From: Sphingobacteriales bacterium | GTDB taxonomy: Bacteria; Bacteroidota; Bacteroidia; Chitinophagales; Chitinophagaceae | Direction: 5' to 3' | DNA: 64,000 bases | Assembly (NCBI GenBank): GCA_027484425.1 | Contig: JAIXSZ010000063.1 | Span: 108,789-172,788 of the forward strand | The notes under the pieces: generated by a model | Database searches by the model: none | Told to the model about the DNA's origin: nothing | What the model saw: only the letters and a program-made list of their open reading frames with translations | Shown here: positions 17,182 to 24,180 of the stretch, piece after piece | Position numbering within the stretch: position 1 is the stretch's first letter | Layout of the letters: each line of letters opens with the position of its first letter | Translations under genes and position numbers: made by a program

Positions 17182-17655
17182 ATGTGGCTCACTTACACAT
17201 TAATACTCGTAGGCACCTTCTTTGGCATGGAGGCAGTAGCATGGCTCACCCACAAGTACGTCATGCATGGTCTGCTCTGGAATCTCCACGAAGACCACCA
17301 CAAGAAGAACCCCACCTCATTCTTTGAGAAGAACGATTACTTCTTTCTCATCTTTGCCATACCCGGCATCCTGTGTCTGGCACTAGGGCTCTACACATCT
17401 TATACCTACCTCATGTTCATAGGGCTGGGCATCACCATCTATGGGTTTGCCTACTTTTTTGTACACGACATCTTCATACACCAGCGGTTCAAGATCTTCC
17501 GCAACTCCGACAACTTTTACTTCCGTGCCATACGCCGTGCCCACAAAATGCACCACAAGCACCTAGGCAAAGAAGACGGCGAATGTTTCGGCATGCTGTG
17601 GGTACCTATGAAGTATTTTAGTGAAGCCCTAAAACGCAAGCAGACCAATGCCTGA
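17182..17655 (+). CDS. crtZ: beta-carotene hydroxylase (sterol desaturase superfamily)
   Basis: A membrane di-iron hydroxylase that adds 3-OH groups to beta-carotene, giving zeaxanthin. Histidine clusters are visible at H24-K-Y-V-M-H29, H36-E-D-H-H40, then H-D-I-F-I-H-Q and H-K-M-H-H-K-H further on, with about four membrane segments. The frame is open upstream to 16735 across the idi gene, but only the part from 17182 is homologous. The resulting 157 residues match bacterial CrtZ. It overlaps the lycopene cyclase gene by 8 bases, so the two are translationally coupled. Confidence 0.9.
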   Translation: MWLTYTLILVGTFFGMEAVAWLTHKYVMHGLLWNLHEDHHKKNPTSFFEKNDYFFLIFAIPGILCLALGLYTSYTYLMFIGLGITIYGFAYFFVHDIFIHQRFKIFRNSDNFYFRAIRRAHKMHHKHLGKEDGECFGMLWVPMKYFSEALKRKQTNA

Positions 17656-18343
17656 TAAATACCTTTATCTGCTCGTCGATTTTTTTTGTATCGTCTTTCC
17701 CTTTCTGTTCTCCTTTCATCCACGGTTCAGATTCGTAAGCCAGTGGCGTCACTTTTTTGTGCCCTGCCTCGCCGTAGCAGCCTTTTTCCTCGTGTGGGAT
17801 GGCATCTTCACCCACATCGGCATCTGGAACTTCAACCCCCGCTACGTTTGCGGCATCTATCTGTTCAATCTCCCTATCGAGGAGGTCCTCTTTTTCATCT
17901 GCATACCCTACGCCTGTGTCTTCACCTACTATTGCGTCAGCACCTACATACCCACAGCCCGTTTTGCCCCCCATGCCCGCTGGTTTTCGCTGCTGCTCAT
18001 AGCCGCCATGCTGCTAGTAGGGCTGGCGTACCTGCCCCGTCTCTACACCTCAGTCACCTTTATACTACTTGCATTGTTTGTGTCCCTGTTGCTCTATCGC
18101 CGGGTTACATACCTTGCCGCCTTTTACCTCACATTTATCATCATATTGCTGCCCTTTTTCATTTCCAATGGCATCCTTACCGGAGCCCTCACCCCCGAAG
18201 CTGTAGTGCGCTACAACGACGCCCACAACCTTGGCATCCGCATGATCACCATCCCTTTCGAAGACACCTTCTACGGCATGCTCATGCTAATGATGAATGT
18301 AGCTGGGTATGAGCACTTGAGGACGAAGAATGCAGGGAAATAG
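17648..18343 (+). CDS. lycopene beta-cyclase, fused CrtYc-CrtYd type
   Basis: A polytopic membrane cyclase converting lycopene to beta-carotene. It has two lycopene-cyclase repeats, each of about three membrane segments. The first carries the conserved L-P-I-E-E-V-L-F-F motif after I-G-I-W-N-F-N-P, and the second ends with [11 protein letters not shown]. This is the CrtYc/CrtYd-related cyclase type, here fused in one chain of 231 residues, rather than the FAD-dependent CrtY. It is the last gene of the operon, and a repeat-bracketed insertion begins 18 bases after its stop. Confidence 0.88.
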   Translation: MPDKYLYLLVDFFCIVFPFLFSFHPRFRFVSQWRHFFVPCLAVAAFFLVWDGIFTHIGIWNFNPRYVCGIYLFNLPIEEVLFFICIPYACVFTYYCVSTYIPTARFAPHARWFSLLLIAAMLLVGLAYLPRLYTSVTFILLALFVSLLLYRRVTYLAAFYLTFIIILLPFFISNGILTGALTPEAVVRYNDAHNLGIRMITIPFEDTFYGMLMLMMNVAGYEHLRTKNAGK

Positions 18344-18360
18344 GTGATTGTGCCCCACAA

Positions 18361-18409
18361 TGGAACAATATCGAACCATTTAATGATCATATTGAGGCGC
18401 ATTTGTGAA
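18361..18409. repeat. 49-bp imperfect direct repeat, left copy
   Basis: Matches 19355-19403 at 44 of 49 positions without gaps. It starts 18 bases after the lycopene cyclase stop and contains the palindrome ATGATCAT. With its partner it brackets a single secreted-protein gene. Confidence 0.75.
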
Positions 18410-18547
18410 ATAATTGGATTATTTGAAGAAATGAAAGAATAATCTGGAAAATATAGGCTGTTTGCCACGTAAAAAATTGGTCACTATTTTGTAGTTTCAT
18501 GAATTCTAATTAGTACTCATGTTGTCTCCATATTCCGATTCTGAGTT

Positions 18548-19315
18548 ATGAAATGTATACTGCAAAAGAATCTGTGTAGACTTTTTCTCTTCTTGCAGGT
18601 TCTTTTTAGGCAATATTGTTATGGGCAACAATATACTAGCGACACTTTGTTCAATAAATTCAGAAAAGATATACAAACATTACAAGAAAAGTATGATGGG
18701 ATAGTTAGGTGGGATGATGAAACACGTGAAGCATACTATTTATTGCTCTCTACTCGTTCAGTTGAGGCTCTTGTAAATTACACTGATGATTCTATCCCTG
18801 CTGTACGCGCAATTATATATGGTGGTTTGGCTCAAATAAATGCAGATCAAAAACTTCTTAAAGAAATTCTAAACAAGCATGTAGATGATACCGCAAAATT
18901 TAATGAAGGCTCTACTGATGTAATATTATCTTGGTCAGTCCAAGGATATATGCAGTTTGTTTTGGATTTTAATGATAGTAACAAATTTAAACATGTAGAT
19001 TATAATGCTAGGATTGATGAAATTAGACGCAAACGTATCGTTTTTGTATCTGGAGCGCATCATGGATTTATTAAAAAAGACTCTTTATTGAAAGATGATA
19101 GTTTGATTTCTATACAGGCAGGTTTTAAAATAATTTCATTTACTCTATATTTTAGAGAAAAAACATTTCAATCGAGCAATGTTCTAAGTAAGCGATTGAA
19201 AAGAAAAATCAAGAAGTTAAGATCAGGGGAGAGCATTTTTATCGAAAACATTAAGGCTGAAGCGCCTGACAAATCATGGAGAAAATTCTCTCCAATTTTT
19301 TTAATAGTTCAATAA
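18548..19315 (+). CDS. exported protein with a GldM C-terminal-like domain
   Basis: A 255-residue protein with a probable signal peptide (about residues 1-26, ending C-Y-G-Q). The middle part is helical and HEAT-like. The last 65 or so residues (F-K-I-I-S-F-T-L-Y-F, then L-R-S-G-E-S-I-F-I-E-N-I-K-A-E-A-P-D) resemble the C-terminal domain of GldM, the periplasmic shaft of the T9SS motor. The rest of GldM, including its membrane helix, is missing, so it is not a motor subunit. It stands alone, is AT-richer than the crt genes before it, and lies between two 49-bp repeats. Domain assignment is from memory and moderate; function unknown. Confidence 0.55.
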   Translation: MKCILQKNLCRLFLFLQVLFRQYCYGQQYTSDTLFNKFRKDIQTLQEKYDGIVRWDDETREAYYLLLSTRSVEALVNYTDDSIPAVRAIIYGGLAQINADQKLLKEILNKHVDDTAKFNEGSTDVILSWSVQGYMQFVLDFNDSNKFKHVDYNARIDEIRRKRIVFVSGAHHGFIKKDSLLKDDSLISIQAGFKIISFTLYFREKTFQSSNVLSKRLKRKIKKLRSGESIFIENIKAEAPDKSWRKFSPIFLIVQ

Positions 19316-19354
19316 AACCATTGGGTTTACATATTGGTTTGATGTTCCAGTATA

Positions 19355-19403
19355 TGGTACAATATCTAACCAATTAATGACCATATTGAGGCGTATTTGT
19401 GAA
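19355..19403. repeat. 49-bp imperfect direct repeat, right copy
   Basis: Partner of 18361-18409, 994 bases away start to start. It lies just after the GldM-C-like gene and before the convergent unrecognised gene. Confidence 0.75.
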
Positions 19404-19458
19404 TTAAATGACCTATTGAGGTAGGATAAGGATTAAATGAGAAACTAAATTGGTAGTA

Positions 19459-19983
19459 TTATTTTGCTTTTGGAAGGTATGCTTTTCGGACTTGTTTATC
19501 AATCTCCCGTATTGTTTTCCATTCGTCAGGAGACCACATTTCTTTTGCCCAAGTAGAACGAAGGAAGGTAAATGTTAGCCAGTGGTCTATCCATGATTGA
19601 TTTGGTGGAGTGAACCCGTGCCGTTTGATAATTTCAGTCTGACCATCAACATCATATTTTAGAAATTGTTTGATTCTGCGACTTAGATCATCACCATTGG
19701 ATGTCAATGCTTCCATCGCAAGTTTTCTGAACGTCATAACCCAACTATCATTCGTTCTTTTTGCAAGTTTTTCAATTTGCTGGGTCAAGCCACGTTCAGC
19801 ATATCTTATTTTGTATTTGTCCTCTAATCTTTTCCGCAACAATTGTGTAAAACAGCATTTGCCTTTAGCGCATACTTCGAAACCTGAAAGAAAGCTGTTA
19901 ATGTTATGCTCGTCAACAGGCTGGATATACATGCCAGTTCTTAGAACAAACCATATAAGCTGGTCTCGGTGATTGCTTATCAT
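19459..19983 (-). CDS. conserved hypothetical protein in an immunity-gene neighbourhood
   Basis: I do not recognise this 174-residue protein. It is soluble and mostly helical, with a notable C-A-K-G-K-C-C segment near residue 38, many basic residues and a tryptophan-rich C-terminal half. There is no signal peptide or membrane segment. It starts 36 bases after the stop of a CdiI-type immunity gene in the same direction and is probably co-transcribed. That context hints at a toxin-immunity or defence role, but nothing in the sequence proves it. The start at 19983 gives the only long frame. Confidence 0.6.
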   Translation of the reverse strand: MISNHRDQLIWFVLRTGMYIQPVDEHNINSFLSGFEVCAKGKCCFTQLLRKRLEDKYKIRYAERGLTQQIEKLAKRTNDSWVMTFRKLAMEALTSNGDDLSRRIKQFLKYDVDGQTEIIKRHGFTPPNQSWIDHWLTFTFLRSTWAKEMWSPDEWKTIREIDKQVRKAYLPKAK

Positions 19984-20019
19984 ACCTTGGATATAATCGT
20001 TTATAGCGGTAATTGGAGT

Positions 20020-20475
20020 TTAATCTTTGGTCGCGTTGCTTACAAACTCGTTATATTTTGCAAAAAGTTCTTCCTTCAAATGTTCTGACAAATCTGAAGC
20101 ATGTTTGATACGTTGTTGACTCCTTGCAAAGATCTTTTTCAGTTTCGTTTTAAGTTCTGGATAGTCACTCCAAAATTGCGGAACAACTGACAGGACATTT
20201 CCTAGTAGATCGCCAGGGTAGAAATCGCCCTCGGCAAGGATATCCTTTTCAAGCGCATCAATCGCTTTCGGTATAAGGATAGGTAGGCTTAAATTTTGCC
20301 CAATGACTATTCGTAAATCCTCAACCGAAAATTCTTCCAGATTTTTCTTCCGTAGCTTATAAACGGTGGTTACTAAATGGGAGTCATAATTAGGCTTATC
20401 CCCCCAATAGTCCTGTTCTATATTTTCGATTGTCCATATGGGTTCTGACTTTGCTTTTCTTGCGCCCATCAGCAT
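20020..20475 (-). CDS. contact-dependent growth inhibition immunity protein (CdiI-type)
   Basis: About 151 residues resembling a CdiI-type immunity family. The N-terminal D-Y-W-G-D-K-P block and the V-E-D-L-R-I-V-I-G-Q-N-L-S-L-P...A-E-G-D-F-Y-P-G-D-L-L pattern are characteristic. Such proteins bind and neutralise the toxin tip of CdiA-like or similar effectors. No CdiA, CdiB or polymorphic toxin gene is in the window, so this is an orphan immunity gene. The frame also permits a GTG at 20505, but that lies inside a terminator hairpin, so the ATG at 20475 is preferred. It is downstream of tRNA-Leu. Confidence 0.75.
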   Translation of the reverse strand: MLMGARKAKSEPIWTIENIEQDYWGDKPNYDSHLVTTVYKLRKKNLEEFSVEDLRIVIGQNLSLPILIPKAIDALEKDILAEGDFYPGDLLGNVLSVVPQFWSDYPELKTKLKKIFARSQQRIKHASDLSEHLKEELFAKYNEFVSNATKD

Positions 20476-20490
20476 TAATATTTTGCCTAA

Positions 20491-20524
20491 AACTAAAGAA
20501 TCCACTCAGTAAATGAGTGGATTC
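20491..20524 (-). terminator. terminator downstream of tRNA-Leu
   Basis: A perfect 11-bp stem (20498-20508 with 20514-20524) has a five-base loop. On the minus strand it is followed by TTTAGTTTTAG. It lies about 60 bases beyond the tRNA 3' end and just before the immunity gene. Confidence 0.65.
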
Positions 20525-20586
20525 TCAATCCTTTTTTGGCGCATTAATGCCTAAAGAAGCATAAACTGGCCTAAAGCGGTCTAAAG

Positions 20587-20670
20587 TGCCCAGGACTGGA
20601 TTCGAACCAGCACATCCTTGCGAACGCTGCGACCTGAACACAGTGCGTCTACCAATTTCGCCACCTGGGC
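20587..20670 (-). tRNA. tRNA-Leu (anticodon CAG)
   Basis: A complete class II tRNA of 84 nt. The acceptor arms GCCCAGG and CCTGGGC pair perfectly, with discriminator A and no encoded CCA. The anticodon stem CTGTG/CGCAG holds the loop TTCAGGT with CAG at 20634-20636, reading CUG leucine codons. A long variable arm, as expected for leucine, precedes the T arm with loop TTCGAAT. The promoter TACCTTTG is 27 bases upstream. Accessory genes lie on both sides. Confidence 0.96.
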
Positions 20671-20696
20671 AGTTATGATTTGTGTTTCAGGGAGTG

Positions 20697-20704
20697 CAAA
20701 GGTA
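20697..20704 (-). promoter_or_regulatory. -7 promoter element (TACCTTTG) of tRNA-Leu
   Basis: Exact TAnnTTTG match on the minus strand, 27 bases before the mature tRNA 5' end, leaving a short 5' leader for RNase P to remove. Confidence 0.7.
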
Positions 20705-20780
20705 AATAAGTATTTTGAACTTGCGAAGGTTTTTCGTGTGTTATGGTAACATTTCCTGAGTCCAACTATAAAAACGAGCA

Positions 20781-21194
20781 CTAGCTAAAACGGAAAATTT
20801 TTCTAATAATTATCTTTAACAGATTCAATATTGCCTTCCAATTTTTAGTATTATCTACGACATATTTTATTCGATAACCATATTCTCCATGTCTACCACC
20901 AGCCCAACTTAAATAGTAAAAGCGAACAGGTCTTTTACATCCAGGACAATAAAAATCCAAAAATGAATTAGTTTCAGTCCTTACCATATCGTTTATTACA
21001 TTTTCAATTTCCAATACATCTTCGTGCCTTAGATTCGAAAATTCTGAACGACTATGTTTACGAAAGTGTCGAAAATTGAAAAATACAGATTCACCACAAC
21101 CACATGTATACTGTGCTTCAGGATATATTTCCCAATCATCATAGTTGCTAAAATCAACTTTGTCAAGAATTGATTCTGCAAGATTAACTTTCAT
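20781..21194 (-). CDS. hypothetical protein with a four-cysteine zinc-ribbon-like pattern
   Basis: I do not recognise this protein of about 137 residues. It has C-G-C-G near residue 30 and C-P-G-C near residue 85, a spacing that could hold one zinc ion. A central acidic region and a basic, hydrophobic tail (K-I-I-I-R-K-I-F-R-F-S) complete it. The frame is open to 21263, but a variant -7 element (TACATTCG, 21199-21206) sits right before the ATG at 21194, so that start is chosen. It lies in the AT-rich accessory stretch upstream of tRNA-Leu. Confidence 0.55.
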   Translation of the reverse strand: MKVNLAESILDKVDFSNYDDWEIYPEAQYTCGCGESVFFNFRHFRKHSRSEFSNLRHEDVLEIENVINDMVRTETNSFLDFYCPGCKRPVRFYYLSWAGGRHGEYGYRIKYVVDNTKNWKAILNLLKIIIRKIFRFS

Positions 21195-21343
21195 AACTCG
21201 AATGTAGGCGTTTATATAGAAACTAGACATAAGATTTGTAAGCAAATTCCCCCTCTGCTCCAAGCGTCCTTCCCCCTCATTACAACAATCATTCCACTTG
21301 CATAATCCTCATCTATTCTTTAGCATCACCAGTAATTATACAA

Positions 21344-21377
21344 GCGGGTCTACTATCCTGCAAGATAGTCGACCCGC
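21344..21377 (-). terminator. hairpin terminator after the NHL-repeat gene
   Basis: GCGGGTCTACTATC pairs with GATAGTCGACCCGC at 13 of 14 positions around a six-base loop. It lies 26 bases after the stop of the NHL-repeat gene. There is no long T-tract on either side, so termination is probable but not certain. Confidence 0.55.
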
Positions 21378-21403
21378 CAATTGCTCAACTTAAAAGCAGT
21401 GCA

Positions 21404-23299
21404 TTATTGCACCATCACTTTTTCCACCACCACACCTGCGGTAGTCACTACTCTTATCACATAGTATCCCGGCAGTAGTCCTTCCACCACTACCTGTTTT
21501 TTGCTGGTAGCATACTGTTCTGTGGGTAGTGCGTATTTTTTACCCACTATATTTACTACACTTACCTCCTTTATTTCATCTTCCGTTTCTATAGTCACTA
21601 CACCTACCGATGGGTTGGGATATATTTTTATAGTGTTTTGCACCGCTACTATCTTGGGTGTGCCAGTGCTACAGCCACCACCAGCCACTATATACACAGG
21701 CTTTGTAGTAGTGTCTGAGCCGCAGTCATTCGATATTATATATAATATCGTATCACTACCCACCAGCAAGCCTATTGCCGCATCGCCTACTACACTCACA
21801 GATGTATTACTGTGCAGCCATGTGCCTCCCGTTACAGTGCTGGCAAGTGCCACCGTATCACCCACGCATATAGTGTCACTTACAGTTATCGTTCCTGCAT
21901 TGGGCGCAGCATCTACATCCACCATCTTCTTTATTACAGCTATCGATATCCCATCAGATATCCGCACACTGAAACTATCCCTACCAGCAAAACCAGGATT
22001 GGGAATATAGGTGAGGCCCGATGGTACCACCAGCCCACCTGTAGTAGTTCCGGTAGCACTAAATCCGCTCAAAGTGCCATTTGCTGGTGCAGTATACACT
22101 GTCCATGTTTGCGATTGTCCCACATCAGGATCTGATACACCTAAAAAAGAATCAATCGTAACAGTTGTTTCCTCACAGGTACCTATATCGTAGGCAGCAT
22201 CAAATGACGGGAAACTATTAGTAGTAGAATCTACACGCCTCACCACATAGTTTATTTCATCCGCTATATATAGCCTACCTATAGCATCTGTAGCTATACC
22301 CATATTCCATTTCAGATCAGCCGCCTGAGCTATGCCACCATCGCCCGAGTAGCCCATCGCACCCGTACCTGCATACGTATGAATAATACCAGATGTATTT
22401 ACTCGGCGCACTACATGATTTCCCCAGTCAGAAAAATATATATTTCCAGCAGCATCTACCGCAAGCCCATAAGGGTCGTTAAGTCTTGCAAAAGTTGCTG
22501 CAGCGCCATCTCCGCTATATCCTGCAATACCTGTACCTACTATGGTGCTGATAATGCCCGATGTATTTATTTTTCTAATTACACGGTTGCCTCTATCAGC
22601 TATGTACAAATTGCCAGTAGCATCTATCGCTAGTGGCCCAGGCCCCCAAAGTCGGGCATTAGTTGCAGGACCACCATCACCGCTATATCCAGAAAGTCCA
22701 GTTCCTACTATTGTTGTTATTATGCCAGTAGAGCTTACTTTCCTCACTCGGTTATTTGTCCCATCACTTATATACACATTTCCTGCAGCATCTACCACCA
22801 CTCCACCTGGGCCTGCTAATCTTGCTAATGTAGCAGGGCCTCCGTCACCACTATAGCCCGCAGTCCCAGTACCCGCTATAGTACTAATAATGCCAGAAGT
22901 ATTTATTTTTCTAATCACATTGTTGCTATAGTCTACCACATACACATTTCCTACATTGTCAGTGTTCACCACCATCGGCCATCTGAAGGTAGCAGCAGTA
23001 GCCGGTCCACCATCACCAGAGTATCCCAGCGTACCAGTGCCTGCATAGGTGCTAATAATGCCCGAGGCATCCACTTTTCTCACCACATTGTTGCCCTCTC
23101 CCACAAAGATATTGCCAGTATTATCTAGCGCTATCGAATAAGTATATTTCAATCCAGCTGCCGTCGCTGGTCCCCCGTCTCCACTGTAGGTATACCCTAT
23201 AGTATGGTCACCTATAATGGTGGAAATTTGCTGAGCCTCTGCTGTTTGTCTCAGCAGTAGTAATAGCACAAAAAGATAAAAAATGGTGGGTTTTTTCAT
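21404..23299 (-). CDS. secreted NHL-repeat protein with T9SS sorting domain
   Basis: A 631-residue exported protein. After a signal peptide (residues 1-22) come about six NHL beta-propeller repeats of about 55 residues, each with variations of G-T-G-x-x-G-Y-S-G-D-G-G-P-A-T and V-D-A-A-G-N-V-Y-I-S-D. An Ig-like region follows, containing F-S-V-R-I-S-D-G and a cysteine-bearing domain. The C-terminal 75 residues are a type A T9SS sorting domain (I-Y-P-N-P-S...G-Y-Y-V-I-R-V...V-E-K-V-M-V-Q), so it is exported through T9SS and anchored or released at the surface. The propeller repeats make the gene internally repetitive. Ligand unknown. Confidence 0.87.
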   Translation of the reverse strand: MKKPTIFYLFVLLLLLRQTAEAQQISTIIGDHTIGYTYSGDGGPATAAGLKYTYSIALDNTGNIFVGEGNNVVRKVDASGIISTYAGTGTLGYSGDGGPATAATFRWPMVVNTDNVGNVYVVDYSNNVIRKINTSGIISTIAGTGTAGYSGDGGPATLARLAGPGGVVVDAAGNVYISDGTNNRVRKVSSTGIITTIVGTGLSGYSGDGGPATNARLWGPGPLAIDATGNLYIADRGNRVIRKINTSGIISTIVGTGIAGYSGDGAAATFARLNDPYGLAVDAAGNIYFSDWGNHVVRRVNTSGIIHTYAGTGAMGYSGDGGIAQAADLKWNMGIATDAIGRLYIADEINYVVRRVDSTTNSFPSFDAAYDIGTCEETTVTIDSFLGVSDPDVGQSQTWTVYTAPANGTLSGFSATGTTTGGLVVPSGLTYIPNPGFAGRDSFSVRISDGISIAVIKKMVDVDAAPNAGTITVSDTICVGDTVALASTVTGGTWLHSNTSVSVVGDAAIGLLVGSDTILYIISNDCGSDTTTKPVYIVAGGGCSTGTPKIVAVQNTIKIYPNPSVGVVTIETEDEIKEVSVVNIVGKKYALPTEQYATSKKQVVVEGLLPGYYVIRVVTTAGVVVEKVMVQ

Positions 23300-23334
23300 T
23301 TGGGTACGTTTTTAAAGTGTAAAAATATCTAAAA

Positions 23335-23342
23335 CAAATATA
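23335..23342 (-). promoter_or_regulatory. -7 promoter element (TATATTTG) of the NHL-repeat gene
   Basis: Exact TAnnTTTG match on the minus strand, 35 bases before the ATG. Confidence 0.65.
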
Positions 23343-23530
23343 CACTAATAAATCCACTCTAATTTTATACAATTCTTTTGGTCCTCATTTTTAAAGCATG
23401 CCATGAAACACCTCAAAAAATGTGGATAAAATAGTCACTGCCACCACCACATTGGCTCGTTATTTGTGGCATAGGGTAGGGGTAAGGTCGGTATCAATAA
23501 CTTCCAAAAGTGTCACCCTAATCAAAAAAC

Positions 23531-23638
23531 AACCGGAAAACACACACTACCAGCAAAAGTGAATACCATTGATAATCAACCACTTACACCCCAAAAGACA
23601 TGAAAACACCGGCAACAAACCGGCAAAACCGGAAATTA
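23531..23638. repeat. 108-bp intergenic repeat, copy 1
   Basis: First of three related copies in the 881-base gene-free stretch 23300-24180. Each begins with ACCGGAAAA, carries a TTGATAATCAA near-palindrome in the middle, and ends with CCGG motifs in A-rich sequence at about 10-base spacing. Copies 1 and 2 are equal in length and align without gaps. Confidence 0.8.
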
Positions 23639-23734
23639 ACTGTAAACCCAATATGACACAAAACACCAACAAAGTAACACATATCATAAGAATCATAATA
23701 ATCTGGTAAATCAGTGGTTCAGACTAACACCCGC

Positions 23735-23842
23735 CACCGGAAAATTCACGCTACCTGTAAAATTGAATACCATTGATAATCAACGAATTAAGTACCAAAA
23801 CCCATGAAACAACCGGAAACAAACCGGCAAAACCGGAAATTA
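23735..23842. repeat. 108-bp intergenic repeat, copy 2
   Basis: Starts 204 bases after copy 1. The last 20 or so bases (A-A-A-C-C-G-G-C-A-A-A-A-C-C-G-G-A-A-A) are identical to copy 1. Three CCGG motifs are spaced about one helical turn apart. The spacer between the copies shows no similarity. Confidence 0.8.
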
Positions 23843-23979
23843 TGTATATAAATAATATGATTGCAGAATGTCATCCAATACCCCTAAAAATTATTTATAC
23901 ACCTACGCACCTTCAATCAAAACATTGCCCCGAATATACATAAATAAATAATGTAATAGTAATCATTCACACCCCTACA

Positions 23980-24059
23980 TACCGGAAAAATGAATAGCAT
24001 TGATTATCAATGACTTATACCCAAAAACATAGGAAACAACCGGAAACAAACCGGAAATT
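23980..24059. repeat. shortened intergenic repeat, copy 3
   Basis: Starts 245 bases after copy 2 and lacks about 28 bases, including one CCGG unit. Its centre is a perfect palindrome, CATTGATTATCAATG. It ends about 120 bases before the ATG of the next gene. Confidence 0.75.
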
Positions 24060-24155
24060 CTCACAGACACATAACAAAAATATCCGCACAAACTACATCA
24101 GTTACATCCTCATACTAACACTCAATTTATAACACCCACAAAGAATAATTATTCA

Positions 24156-24163
24156 TATTTTTG
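24156..24163 (+). promoter_or_regulatory. -7 promoter element (TATTTTTG) of the TPR lipoprotein gene
   Basis: Exact TAnnTTTG match 18 bases before the ATG at 24181. Confidence 0.65.
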
Positions 24164-24180
24164 TGTAAACTAGTTGACTT

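Noticed and set aside
20476..20505. GTG start at 20505 for the immunity gene.
   Set aside because: It lies inside the perfect hairpin that ends tRNA-Leu transcription, and the extra ten residues are not family-like; the ATG at 20475 fits better.
23531..24059. CRISPR array.
   Set aside because: Only three copies, repeats of about 108 bases, copies differ internally and spacers are unequal (about 96 and 137 bases); no cas genes nearby.
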